From: Halochromatium glycolicum
Lineage (GTDB): Bacteria; Pseudomonadota; Gammaproteobacteria; Chromatiales; Chromatiaceae
Direction of reading: 5' to 3'
NCBI RefSeq assembly: GCF_016584085.1
Contig: NZ_NRSJ01000041.1
Coordinates: 1-64,000, forward strand
DNA length: 64,000 bases
The notes below the pieces were generated by a model, which saw nothing but the letters and a program-made list of their open reading frames with translations, was not told the origin of the DNA and did not search any database. Of the stretch, positions 1-8,742 are shown one piece after another. Both the position numbers and the translations under genes were made by a program. The first letter of the stretch is position 1. Each line of letters begins with the position of its first letter.

Positions 1-3
1 CAG

Positions 4-513
4 ATGCCCTCCCCGACGCCCCACCAAGCGCCCGGCCAGCCGTCCCACCGGACGCGTTCCCAGTCGAGCCCCCAGACGCCCGAGCACCGCTATTGGGAGC
101 GGGTGCCGCTCGCGCAGATGTCCGCCGTCGAATGGGAATCACTCTGCGACGGCTGCGGCAAGTGCTGCGTGACCAAGTTCGAGGACGAGGACACCGGCGC
201 CATCCACTACACCGATGTCGCTTGCCACCTGCTCGATCACCAGCATTGCCAGTGCAGCGATTACCTGAATCGCTCCGAACGCGTCCCGGACTGTGTCACC
301 CTGACGCCCGAGACCCTTGCCGATCCGCGCTGGATGCCGCAGACCTGCGCCTATCGGTTGCTGGCCGAGGGCAAGCCGCTGCCCGCTTGGCATCCGCTGG
401 TCTGCGGCGATCCCGAGGCGGTGCATGCGGCCGGCGAAAGCGTCCGTGGACGGGTCGAGTGCGAGACCGTCGCCGGCGATCCACTGATGCGATTGATCGA
501 GTGGATTCGATGA
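4..513 (+). CDS. YcgN-like protein (UPF0260, YkgJ-type cysteine cluster)
   Basis: A 169-residue protein of the UPF0260/YcgN family, probably a small metal-binding protein of unknown role. The conserved core begins near residue 38 (AEWESLCDGCGKCC) with the cysteine cluster CDGCGKCC, followed by HCQCSDY, PDCVTLTPETL, CAYRLLAEGKPLPAWHPL and a C-terminal VECETVAGDP segment, in the same order as E. coli YcgN. The first 30 or so residues are a Pro/Ser-rich extension not usual in the family, so the true start may be downstream, or upstream of the window edge. The stop codon overlaps the start of maf (ATGA), so the two genes are probably co-transcribed. Family assignment is confident; function is not known. 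Confidence 0.85.
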   Translation: MPSPTPHQAPGQPSHRTRSQSSPQTPEHRYWERVPLAQMSAVEWESLCDGCGKCCVTKFEDEDTGAIHYTDVACHLLDHQHCQCSDYLNRSERVPDCVTLTPETLADPRWMPQTCAYRLLAEGKPLPAWHPLVCGDPEAVHAAGESVRGRVECETVAGDPLMRLIEWIR

Positions 514-1133
514 CCGCCGCCAGCGAATCCAAACCGGATGCCGGGTCACTGCGGCCCCTCGTCTTGGCCTCGACCTCGCCGTTCCGGCGCGAGCTGCTCG
601 GGCGCCTGGGGCTGGCGTTCGCGACCGCCGCGCCGGACATCGACGAGACCCGGCACGCGAACGAACCGCCGCAAGCCTTGGTCCAACGCCTTGCTGAGCA
701 GAAGGCGCGGGCCGTCGCCGCCAAATTCCCCGATGCACTGATCATCGGCTCGGACCAGGTCGCCTGCCTCGACGGCCAGGTGCTCGGCAAGCCCGGCTCG
801 CGCGCCCGTGCGCTGGAACAATTGCGCCGGGCCTCCGGGCGCGAGGTCGTGTTCGAGACCGGGCTCTGCCTGTACGATGCCGCCACTGACCGCGCCGAGG
901 TCCGCTGCGAATCCTACCGGGTCCTGTTCCGTGACCTCGCCGAGCGCGAGATCGCCGGCTATGTCGACCGCGAGCAGCCGTTCGGCTGCGCCGGCAGCTT
1001 CAAATCGGAAGGGCTCGGCATCGCGCTGTTCGCGCGCCTCGACGGCGCCGATCCGACCAGCCTGATCGGCCTGCCCCTGATCCGGCTGACGCAGCTGCTG
1101 CGGGCCGCCGGGATCGATCCCCTGACCCAATGA
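510..1133 (+). CDS. maf: Maf family nucleotide pyrophosphatase, YceF type (7-methyl-GTP)
   Basis: A 207-residue Maf protein. The N-terminal LVLASTSPFRRELLGRLGL signature, the DETR motif, IIGSDQV with the catalytic aspartate, GKPGS, and the C-terminal CAGSFKSEGLG...DPTSLIGLPL block follow the YceF subfamily, known to hydrolyse 7-methyl-GTP and related modified nucleotides. The start is the ATG at 510, which overlaps the stop of the upstream gene as ATGA; a longer in-frame reading from 93 runs through ycgN in another frame and is not credible. Length is normal for the family. Role: house-cleaning of modified nucleotides, with some Maf proteins also linked to division arrest. Confidence 0.93.
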   Translation: MTAASESKPDAGSLRPLVLASTSPFRRELLGRLGLAFATAAPDIDETRHANEPPQALVQRLAEQKARAVAAKFPDALIIGSDQVACLDGQVLGKPGSRARALEQLRRASGREVVFETGLCLYDAATDRAEVRCESYRVLFRDLAEREIAGYVDREQPFGCAGSFKSEGLGIALFARLDGADPTSLIGLPLIRLTQLLRAAGIDPLTQ

Positions 1134-1315
1134 GCGCCGGCCCGATGTGCGACTGCGTGGGCAATCCAGGGGCCAACGCGACGGGCGCGACGCCGGCCCA
1201 GTGTCTCATTCCGCTTTGGACGCGCTGTCGAGCGACTGCATGACCCCATTCCAGTACAGAGCTCGAGCGCTGGCCGAAGCGATGCAGGATGCGGATTGAC
1301 GCCTAGGAGTCGGCA

Positions 1316-2785
1316 GTGGGCACGGACCTCGGCTACCAGGCGCTCGAGCAGTTGCGCCGCGATCATCCGGCCTGGCGCTTGCTGGCCGCCACCCACGCGC
1401 CGCTGGTGATCGCCTTCCTCCAGCGCGCCTTCATCACGCCCAATCATCGCAGCCTCGCCGAAGGGGCGCTCGTCGCCCAGCTCGAGGACCTGCTGTTCGA
1501 GCTGCGCCAGACGCTCGGTGCCGAGGCCTTTCCCCGCGCGGCCAGCGCCTACCTGAGCGACTGGAGCGGCGACGAGCGCGGCTGGCTGCGCCGCTATTAC
1601 CGCGACGACAGCGACGAACCGCACTACGACCTGACGCCCGCGACCGAGCGCGCGCTGGAGTGGGTAGCCGGTCTCGAGCAGCGCCAGTTCATCGGCACCG
1701 AATCCCGCCTGCTGGCGATCTTCGAGCTGCTGCAGCAACTGGTGCAGGGCACCGAGACCGACCCCGAGGTCCGGCTCGCCACGCTGCATCGACAGCGCGC
1801 CGCGCTCGATGCCGAGATCGCCCGGGTCGAGAACGGCGAGCTCGAGCTGATGGACCCGACCCAGGTCAAGGAGCGCTTCTTCCAGGTCGAGCAGAGCGCC
1901 CGCAGCCTGCTCGCGGACTTCCGCCAGGTCGAGCAGAACTTCCGCGACCTCGACCGCGCGGTGCGCGAGCGTATCACCACCTGGGACAAGGGCAAGGGCG
2001 AACTGCTGGCGGAGGTGTTCGGCGACCGCGACGCGATCACCGATTCCGATCAGGGCCGCAGCTTCCATGCGTTCTGGGATCTGCTGATGTCGCCGGCCCA
2101 GCAGGAGCGCCTGACCAACTTGCTGGAGCAGATGCTCGCGCTGCCGGCGGTCGCGGAGCTGGAGCCGGACCGGCGCCTCGCCCGCGTTCACTATGATTGG
2201 CTCGAGGCCGGCGAATCGGCCCAGCGCACGGTCGCCCGCCTTTCGGAGCAGCTGCGCAAGTTCCTCGACGATCAGGCCTGGCTCGAGAACCGCCGCATCA
2301 TGGACATCCTCCACGGCATCGAGCAGCAGGCGCTCGCGGTGCGCGAGCAGCCGCCCGGCGACCCCTTCATGGCGCTCGACGACAGCGCCCCGCAGGTCGA
2401 GCTGGTGATGGATCGGCCGCTGTTCAGTCCGCCGTTCAAGCCGCGCATCGCGCAGCAGGTGGTCGAGGCCGAGAGCGGCGGGATCGACGCCGAGGCCCTG
2501 TTCGAGCAGGTCTATGTCGACAAGCTGCGCTTGGCGGCGAATGTGCGCAAGAGCCTGCAGCGCCGCGACCAAGTCCCGCTCTCGGAGGTGCTCGCCGAGC
2601 ACCCGCTCGAGCAAGGGCTGGCCGAGCTGGTCGCCTACCTCAGCCTCGCCGCCGAGCAGCCTGATGCGGTCATCGACGATGCCCACCGCGAGACGGTGCG
2701 TTGGACCGATGCCCGCGGCGTCGAACGGCAGGCGACCCTGCCGACGGTGATCTTCGTGCGGGCGGCAGCGTCATCGGCTGGCTGA
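1316..2785 (+). CDS. jetA: Wadjet type I subunit JetA (DUF3375)
   Basis: A 489-residue protein of the DUF3375 family, the kleisin-like JetA subunit of type I Wadjet (SMC-like anti-plasmid complexes). It starts at GTG 1316, preceded by AGGAG at 1305-1309. The N-terminal half is a helical domain (YQALEQLRRDHPAWRLL; HYDLTPATERALEWV; GTESRLLAIFELLQQLV), then a coiled segment (residues about 155-220) and a C-terminal winged-helix-like part ending LPTVIFVRA. In the known system JetA bridges the two JetC ATPase heads and binds JetB. It is first of four genes; 184 bases separate it from jetB, longer than the tight spacing typical of these operons. I see no frame problem. Confidence 0.9.
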   Translation: MGTDLGYQALEQLRRDHPAWRLLAATHAPLVIAFLQRAFITPNHRSLAEGALVAQLEDLLFELRQTLGAEAFPRAASAYLSDWSGDERGWLRRYYRDDSDEPHYDLTPATERALEWVAGLEQRQFIGTESRLLAIFELLQQLVQGTETDPEVRLATLHRQRAALDAEIARVENGELELMDPTQVKERFFQVEQSARSLLADFRQVEQNFRDLDRAVRERITTWDKGKGELLAEVFGDRDAITDSDQGRSFHAFWDLLMSPAQQERLTNLLEQMLALPAVAELEPDRRLARVHYDWLEAGESAQRTVARLSEQLRKFLDDQAWLENRRIMDILHGIEQQALAVREQPPGDPFMALDDSAPQVELVMDRPLFSPPFKPRIAQQVVEAESGGIDAEALFEQVYVDKLRLAANVRKSLQRRDQVPLSEVLAEHPLEQGLAELVAYLSLAAEQPDAVIDDAHRETVRWTDARGVERQATLPTVIFVRAAASSAG

Positions 2786-2969
2786 GCCGAGCGCGCAGCA
2801 CGCCTGGCTAAGGACGCCTTCGCGCGGTCGCTGAGCGATCGCCGCCGCCAGCCGCCGCAAAAGCCTTGGCCGCGGTGATCGACATGCCGCGGCATCAACG
2901 CTAGAGTCAGGCCGATCGATCGAAGCCGCTCTTCGATTCGAACAAGGGCGGGTACTGAGTCAAAGTCGT

Positions 2970-3575
2970 ATGACCCCGGAATCCGACGCCGCCGAGCGCG
3001 GCGCTGAACTCTCGCAGGCATTGATCCCGCTGTTCAAGGGCGTGGTCTACCAGGACAGCGCCCCGGCGGCCTGGCAGGCGCTGCTCGCGTTGCAGGCGCG
3101 GGTGCGCGACTATGTCGGCGTACTCGGCCTCGAGCTGCTACTGGACGAGGCCGAGGGCTATGCCTATCTGCGCCAGCGCGCGCCGGCCGAGGGCGAGCCC
3201 GAGCGCCCGCGTCTGGTGCCGCGGCGCCAGCTGAGCTATCCGGTCAGCCTGCTGCTGGCCCTGCTGCGGCGCAAGCTGGCCGAGCACGATGCCGGCGGCG
3301 GCGATCCGCGCCTGGTGCTCGCGCGCGAGCAGATCGTCGACCTGATGCGGGTGTTCCTGGCCGAGACCAGCAACGAGGCGCGGCTGATGGACCGGATGGA
3401 CACCCACATCAACAAGGTGGTCGAGCTCGGCTTCCTGCGCCGGCTGCGCGGCCAGGAGGGCCAGTTCGAGGTGCGGCGCATCCTCAAGGCCTTCGTCGAT
3501 GCCCAATGGCTCGCCGAGCTCGATCAGCGCCTGGCCGACTACCGGGCCCATGCTGCCGATGGGGAGACGTCATGA
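2970..3575 (+). CDS. jetB: Wadjet type I subunit JetB (DUF4194)
   Basis: A 201-residue protein of the DUF4194 family, the MksE/KITE-like accessory subunit of Wadjet. Visible family features are the N-terminal LSQALIPLFKGVVY, the strand GYAYLRQR, the block RRQLSYPVSLLLALLRRKL, and the winged-helix end with LMDRMDTHINKVVELGFLRRL followed by FEVRRILKAFVDAQWL. The ATG at 2970 lacks a strong ribosome-binding site. The stop codon overlaps the jetC start (ATGA), which indicates translational coupling. Known role in the family: JetB dimerises on JetA and helps organise the SMC dimer. Confidence 0.9.
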   Translation: MTPESDAAERGAELSQALIPLFKGVVYQDSAPAAWQALLALQARVRDYVGVLGLELLLDEAEGYAYLRQRAPAEGEPERPRLVPRRQLSYPVSLLLALLRRKLAEHDAGGGDPRLVLAREQIVDLMRVFLAETSNEARLMDRMDTHINKVVELGFLRRLRGQEGQFEVRRILKAFVDAQWLAELDQRLADYRAHAADGETS

Positions 3576-6500
3576 ATCGCCCTGTCGCGTCCGAACAGCA
3601 TGCCCCGGAGCGCCGGTCCCCAGAGCAGAGGCCCCCCGAGCATCAGTCCCCCGAGCACGGGCCCTCGGAGCAGCTTGCGCAGGCGTCGCTGCCGCTGGAG
3701 CCCACCCAAGCGCCGTTGCTCGACTTCGCGGCCAGCGAGGCCCAGGCCGGATTCCGCCTGCAGCGGATCGAGCTGCTCAACTGGGGCACCTTCGACGGCC
3801 AGGTCTGGAGCCTGAGCCTGAACGGGGCCAATACCCTGCTCACCGGCGACATCGGCTCCGGCAAGTCGACCCTGGTCGATGCCGTGACCACGCTATTGGT
3901 CCCAGCGCAGAAGATCACCTACAACAAGGCCGCCGGTGCCGAGACCCGCGAGCGCAGCCTGCGCTCCTATGTGCTCGGCTACTACAAGTCCGAGCGCGCC
4001 GAGGGCGGCAGCGCCGCGCGCGCGGTCGCCCTGCGCGACCACCACAGCTACTCGGTGATCCTCGGCCAGTTCCATAACGCTGGCTATGACCAGCCCGTCA
4101 CCCTGGCGCAGGTGTTCTGGCACAAGGACACCCAGGGCCAGCCGGTGCGCTTCTACATCGTCGCCGACCGTCGCTTGAGCATCCGCGCCGATTTCGCCGA
4201 CTTCGGCAACGATCTGACCCAATTGCGCAAGCGCCTGCGCCGGACCCAGGGCGTCGAGCTGTTCGATGCCTTCCCGCCCTACGGCGCCGCCTTCCGCCGC
4301 CGCTTCGGCATCGACGCCGAGCAGGCGATGGACCTGTTCAATCAGACCGTGTCGATGAAGTCAGTCGGCAACCTCACCGACTTCGTGCGCGCGCACATGC
4401 TCGAGCCGTTCCCGGTCGAGCAGCGCATCGAGGCGCTGATCGGCCACTTCGATGATCTCCATCGCGCCCATGAGGCGGTACTCAAGGCCAAGGCCCAGGT
4501 CGCGGCGCTGCAGCCGCTGGTCGCCGATGCCGACCGTCATGCCGAGACCAGCCAGCGCGCCGAGGAGCTGCGCGCCTGCCGCGAGGCCCTGCGACCCTGG
4601 TTCGCCGAGCTCAAGGGCGGGCTTCTGCAGCAGCGCATCCAGGACTATGCGCAGCAGATCGCCCGCCTCGCCGAGCGTATCCGTCAGCTCGATGCGGAGC
4701 GCCAGGGCCATCAGGCCCGCCGCGATCAGCTCAAGCAGGCGATCCGCGACCAGGGCGGCGACCGCATCGAGCAGCTCAAGGCCGAGATCGCCCGCAAGGG
4801 CATCGAGCGCGATGAGCGCCACCGCCGTGCGACGCAGTACGCGGAGCTCGCCGCGGCGCTCGGCCTGGACCCCGCCGCCGATGCCGATGGCTTCCAGCGC
4901 AACCAACGCGCCCTGGCCGAGGCGCGCCAAACCGCGACGGAGCAGCAGGACGCCGTGCAGAATGCGCTGACCGAGCAGCATGTCACCCTGCATGGGCTGC
5001 GCGAGGAGCATCGCGCGCTCAGCGAGGAGCTCGACTCGTTGCGCCGGCGCCGCTCGAACCTCCCGGCGCGGGTGCTGACGGTACGCGATCGGCTCTGCGC
5101 CGAGCTTGGACTCGAGGAGACGGCCCTGCCCTTCGCCGGCGAGCTGATCCAGGTGCGCGAGGAGGAGGCCGACTGGGAAGGTGCCGCCGAGCGCCTGCTG
5201 CACAATTTCGCCTTGTCGCTGCTGGTGCCCGAGGACCACTACGGCACTGTCGCCGACTGGGTCGACCAGACCCACCTCGGCGGTCGCCTGGTCTATTTCC
5301 GGGTACGATCGCGACGTCCGATCGACCCGGCCGGGCTGCATCCGGATGCCCTGTTCCGCAAGCTCGCGATCAAGCCGGATTCTGCGTTCTACCCCTGGCT
5401 CGAGGCCGAGCTCGCCCACCGCGCCGAGCACGCCTGCTGCGATACCCTGGAGCAGTTCCGGCGTGAGAAACAAGCACTGACTCGACAGGGCCAGATCAAG
5501 ACCGGCGGCGAGCGCCACGAGAAGGACGACCGCCACCGGATCGACGACCGCTCGCGCTTCGTGCTGGGCTGGTCGAACGCCGCCAAGATCGCCGCGCTCG
5601 AGAAGCGCGCGCGCGATCTCGAGCAGCGCATCCAGACCGTTGCCGAGACGATCAGCGCCCATCAGCAGCAACAGCGCGCGCTGCAGGAGCGCCTCGAGCA
5701 GCTTGGCCGGCTCGAGATGTTCCGCGACTATCGCGAGCTCGCCTGGCAGCCGTTGAGCAGCGAGATCGAGGCCCTGGAGCGCGAGCGCCAGGCGCTCGAG
5801 GCGGCCTCGGATCAGCTGCGTATCCTCGAGCGGCAGCTCAGCGATCTGGAAACGGCGCTGCAGCAGACCGAGCAGAACCTGGACGCCGCCAAAGGTGAGC
5901 GCGTCAAGCTCCAGGATCGCTGCGAGCAGCTGCAGGCCCAGCTGGCCGAGACCCGGGCGCTGCTCGAGGCCACGCCCGCGGAGGCGCGCGCGCGTTGGTT
6001 CCCGCGGCTCGCGGACCTGCGTGACGAGGCGCTCGGGGCGCACCGACTCACGCTCGAGTCCTGCGACAACAAGCAGACCCAGATGCGCGAATGGCTGCAG
6101 GCGCGGCTCGACGCCGAGGAGAAACGCCTGCGCAGCCTGGCCGAGCGCATCATCCAGGCGATGCAGGCCTATTGCCAGGAGTATCCGCTCGAGACCCAGG
6201 AGGTCGATGTCAGCGTCGCCGCGGCCGATGAGTACCGCGCCATGCTGGCCCAGTTGCAGCAGGATGATCTACCGCACTTCGAGGACCGCTTCAAACAGCT
6301 GCTCAACGAGAACACGATCCGCGAGGTCGCCGGCTTCCAGGCCCAATTGCACCGCGAGCGCGAGGGCATCCGCGCGCGCATCGAGACCATCAACCGCTCG
6401 CTGTACGCGATCGACTACAACCCCGGCCGCTACATCCAGCTCCTCAGCGAGCCCAGCACCGATGCCGATGTGCGCGACTTCCAGCGCGAGCTGCGGGCCT

Positions 6501-7090
6501 GCACCGAGGATGTGACCACGGGCGGCGCCACAGGAGGCGGTGGCGATCAGTACACCGAGGCCAAGTTTCTGCAGGTCAAGCAGATCGTCGAGCGCTTCCG
6601 CGGCCGCGAGGGCACCACCGAGGCCGACCGCCGCTGGACGCGCCGGGTCACCGACGTGCGCAACTGGTTCAGCTTCTCGGCCTCGGAGCGCTGGCGCGAG
6701 GATGACACCGAGCACGAGCACTACTCCGACTCCGGCGGCAAATCCGGCGGACAGAAGGAGAAGCTCGCCTACACCGTGCTCGCCGCCAGCCTCGCCTATC
6801 AGTTCGGCTTGGAATGGGGCGAGCGCCGCTCGCGCTCGTTCCGCTTCGTCGTGATCGACGAGGCCTTCGGGCGCGGTTCCGATGAGTCGGCCCAGTACGG
6901 GCTGGCGCTGTTCCAGCGCCTCAACCTGCAGCTGCTGGTAATCACCCCGCTGCAGAAGATCCACATCATCGAGCCCTATGTCGCCAGTGTCGGTTTCGTG
7001 CACAGCCCCGATGGGCGTCAGTCCATGCTGCGCAACCTGACCATCGAGGAGTACCGCGCCGAAAAGGCCGCGCGGCGCGCTCAAGGGTAA
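3572..7090 (+). CDS. jetC: Wadjet type I SMC-like ATPase JetC
   Basis: A 1172-residue SMC/MukB-like ATPase. The start is ATG 3572, overlapping the jetB stop; an in-frame ORF opens further upstream but would lie inside jetB. A conserved head begins near residue 60 (FRLQRIELLNWGTFDG). Walker A GDIGSGKST is at about 92-100, long coiled coils with a hinge-like middle follow, the signature SGGKSGGQKEK lies near 1054-1064, and Walker B FVVIDEAFGRG near 1092. In Wadjet the ATPase drives DNA loop extrusion, leading to plasmid cleavage by JetD. Odd: residues 10-34 are a proline/glutamate-rich stretch made of five 15-base units (3599-3673), ahead of the conserved domain and probably dispensable. Confidence 0.93.
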   Translation: MNRPVASEQHAPERRSPEQRPPEHQSPEHGPSEQLAQASLPLEPTQAPLLDFAASEAQAGFRLQRIELLNWGTFDGQVWSLSLNGANTLLTGDIGSGKSTLVDAVTTLLVPAQKITYNKAAGAETRERSLRSYVLGYYKSERAEGGSAARAVALRDHHSYSVILGQFHNAGYDQPVTLAQVFWHKDTQGQPVRFYIVADRRLSIRADFADFGNDLTQLRKRLRRTQGVELFDAFPPYGAAFRRRFGIDAEQAMDLFNQTVSMKSVGNLTDFVRAHMLEPFPVEQRIEALIGHFDDLHRAHEAVLKAKAQVAALQPLVADADRHAETSQRAEELRACREALRPWFAELKGGLLQQRIQDYAQQIARLAERIRQLDAERQGHQARRDQLKQAIRDQGGDRIEQLKAEIARKGIERDERHRRATQYAELAAALGLDPAADADGFQRNQRALAEARQTATEQQDAVQNALTEQHVTLHGLREEHRALSEELDSLRRRRSNLPARVLTVRDRLCAELGLEETALPFAGELIQVREEEADWEGAAERLLHNFALSLLVPEDHYGTVADWVDQTHLGGRLVYFRVRSRRPIDPAGLHPDALFRKLAIKPDSAFYPWLEAELAHRAEHACCDTLEQFRREKQALTRQGQIKTGGERHEKDDRHRIDDRSRFVLGWSNAAKIAALEKRARDLEQRIQTVAETISAHQQQQRALQERLEQLGRLEMFRDYRELAWQPLSSEIEALERERQALEAASDQLRILERQLSDLETALQQTEQNLDAAKGERVKLQDRCEQLQAQLAETRALLEATPAEARARWFPRLADLRDEALGAHRLTLESCDNKQTQMREWLQARLDAEEKRLRSLAERIIQAMQAYCQEYPLETQEVDVSVAAADEYRAMLAQLQQDDLPHFEDRFKQLLNENTIREVAGFQAQLHREREGIRARIETINRSLYAIDYNPGRYIQLLSEPSTDADVRDFQRELRACTEDVTTGGATGGGGDQYTEAKFLQVKQIVERFRGREGTTEADRRWTRRVTDVRNWFSFSASERWREDDTEHEHYSDSGGKSGGQKEKLAYTVLAASLAYQFGLEWGERRSRSFRFVVIDEAFGRGSDESAQYGLALFQRLNLQLLVITPLQKIHIIEPYVASVGFVHSPDGRQSMLRNLTIEEYRAEKAARRAQG
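3599..3673 (+). repeat. 15-bp tandem array in jetC N-terminus
   Basis: Five imperfect 15-base units encode pentapeptides of the form xxPEx (HAPER, RSPEQ, RPPEH, QSPEH, GPSEQ). They precede the conserved ATPase head. The same pentapeptide type recurs in the rne tail at 15288-15437. Confidence 0.8.
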
Positions 7091-7132
7091 TGGCCTCGAT
7101 GTTCCGATGCTAATCGGCATGAACACGCCAGT

Positions 7133-7375
7133 TCAGTACGGGCCGACGCGCCGAAACGCTATTTCCGGATCTTGGATATCCGGGAATGCTTCGTCGATGG
7201 GCTCAAGGGTCGCCAGCACCGCGAGCAGCCTCGGCGGGGGCACCGGCTCGATGATCAAGCGGTCGCCCTCCTTGCGGATCAGCGCTTCTCTGCCGGGCAG
7301 CTCGAAGTCTCGCGGGATGCGAATCGCTTGATTGCTGCCATTGGTGAAAAGGGTGGCGCGGCCTGGGGCGTTCAT
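7133..7375 (-). CDS. Orphan VapB/AbrB-type antitoxin
   Basis: An 80-residue protein with the VapB-type fold: an N-terminal swapped-hairpin DNA-binding domain (LFTNGSNQAIRIPRDFELPG, then EALIRKEGDRLIIEP) and a C-terminal tail ATLEPIDEAFPDIQDP that in relatives contacts the VapC toxin. The ATG at 7373-7375 gives the family length; an upstream in-frame ATG at 7408 is possible but unneeded. No VapC (PIN-domain) gene is adjacent: downstream is the end of jetC on the opposite strand, upstream is jetD. The gene therefore lies antisense inside the jet operon. Autoregulatory DNA binding is typical of the family, so an effect on jetD expression is conceivable (inference). Confidence 0.85.
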   Translation of the reverse strand: MNAPGRATLFTNGSNQAIRIPRDFELPGREALIRKEGDRLIIEPVPPPRLLAVLATLEPIDEAFPDIQDPEIAFRRVGPY

Positions 7376-7476
7376 GGGCACGAATTCAACGAACCTAGGT
7401 TGAAGCATAGGCTAGCGCAGGGAAGACTGAACGGCGCGTTCAGCGCTTTCGGTTCCTGATAGGCGCGCACGATCCG

Positions 7477-8742
7477 ATGAGCCAGTACGAGGCCACAAGT
7501 CAGCCCGGCACCAGGGCGCCGCAGGCGAATGCGGGCTGGACGACGCCGGCCGAGATCAGGGCCCAGCTCGAGCGGCACTGGGAGCGCGGCGCGATCCTGG
7601 CGGCGCGCGTCAACGGCGACGCCCTGTTCCCGCTCGCGCTGCGGCTGAAGCGTCCGACCTCGGCCCATCTGAGCGCGAGGTTCGACGCGGTGCGCACCTG
7701 GGTCGAGCGCTTGCGTGCGGGCAGCAGCGAACGGCGCGGCTTCGGCTACGAGATCGAGTGGCGGACGCTCAACCATCGCGTGCACGGCCGCAATCCGCTG
7801 CCGCAGGCGATCCGCGTCCCGACCGAGGCCGATGCGCTGCGACTGCTCGGGCGCCAGCGCGAGGCCGAGCGCTTCGAGCAGCTGTGCGCGCAGACGCTGG
7901 CGGGTTTCCCCGAGCTCAAGGACTGGATCGGCAAGCGCCCGCTGACCCTGCTTGAGCGCGCCGACGAGTGGCCGCGCATCCTGGCCGTGCTGGCCCATTT
8001 CCAGCGCCACCCGCGGCCGGGCTGCTATCTGCGCCAGATCGATCTCCCCGACGTCGACACCAAGTTCATCGAGGCCCGCCGCGCCCTGCTCGGCGAATTG
8101 CTCGATGCGGTGCTGCCGGAGGCGGCGATCGATGCAAGCGTGACTGGTGCGCGCCGTTTCAATCAACGCTACGGCCTGCGCGAGGAGCCGCCGCTGATCC
8201 GGTTTCGGCTGCTCGATCCGGCGCTTGCCATTCAGGGCCTTTCCGACCTGTCGGTGCCGGCGGAGCAGTTCGCGGCGCTCGAGCTGCCGGTGGCGCGCGT
8301 GTTCATCACCGAGAACCGGATCAACGGCCTCGCCTTCCCGGAAGCCGTCGGCGCGCTGGTGATCTTCGGGCTCGGCTATGGGCTCGAGCGCCTGGCCGAG
8401 GTCCCCTGGCTGCGGCGGACGGCCGTCCATTACTGGGGCGACCTCGACACCCACGGCTTCGCGATCCTGGACCGCTGCCGCGCGCACTTGCCGCACACGC
8501 GCTCACTGCTGATGGACCGCGCGACCCTGCTCGGCCACCGCGCCCTCTGGGGCCAGGAGCCCTCCGCGCAGCGTCACCGAGGCGCATTGGAACGGCTGAC
8601 CGAGGCTGAGCAGACGCTCTATGCAGACCTCTGTGACGACCGTTTGGGCGAGCGGATTCGCCTCGAGCAGGAGCGCATTGGCTACCAATGGGTCTGCGAC
8701 AGCGTGGCGTCGCTGACGCCTGCTCGTCGGAGTGAGGGCTAG
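7477..8742 (+). CDS. jetD: Wadjet type I nuclease subunit JetD (DUF3322 + DUF2220 TOPRIM)
   Basis: A 421-residue protein with an N-terminal DUF3322 region (WTTPAEIRAQLERHWERG) and a C-terminal DUF2220 TOPRIM domain. Likely metal-binding residues are visible: E279 in ITENRING, and D322/D324 in YWGDLDTHGF, matching the topoisomerase VI-like E...DxD arrangement. In Wadjet this subunit cuts plasmid DNA after loop extrusion stalls. It lies 386 bases after jetC, with the vapB-like gene in the gap on the other strand, so it may need its own promoter or read-through. Its stop overlaps the convergent sppA stop by 3 bases. All catalytic residues appear intact. Confidence 0.92.
   Translation: MSQYEATSQPGTRAPQANAGWTTPAEIRAQLERHWERGAILAARVNGDALFPLALRLKRPTSAHLSARFDAVRTWVERLRAGSSERRGFGYEIEWRTLNHRVHGRNPLPQAIRVPTEADALRLLGRQREAERFEQLCAQTLAGFPELKDWIGKRPLTLLERADEWPRILAVLAHFQRHPRPGCYLRQIDLPDVDTKFIEARRALLGELLDAVLPEAAIDASVTGARRFNQRYGLREEPPLIRFRLLDPALAIQGLSDLSVPAEQFAALELPVARVFITENRINGLAFPEAVGALVIFGLGYGLERLAEVPWLRRTAVHYWGDLDTHGFAILDRCRAHLPHTRSLLMDRATLLGHRALWGQEPSAQRHRGALERLTEAEQTLYADLCDDRLGERIRLEQERIGYQWVCDSVASLTPARRSEG

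Noticed and set aside
93..509. N-terminal extension of maf
   Set aside because: It would read ycgN in the wrong frame; the ATGA overlap and Maf N-terminus place the start at 510.
959..2686. Long antisense ORF (575 codons) opposite maf and jetA
   Set aside because: It lies opposite well-recognised genes, has no family features, and such antisense frames are common at this GC content.
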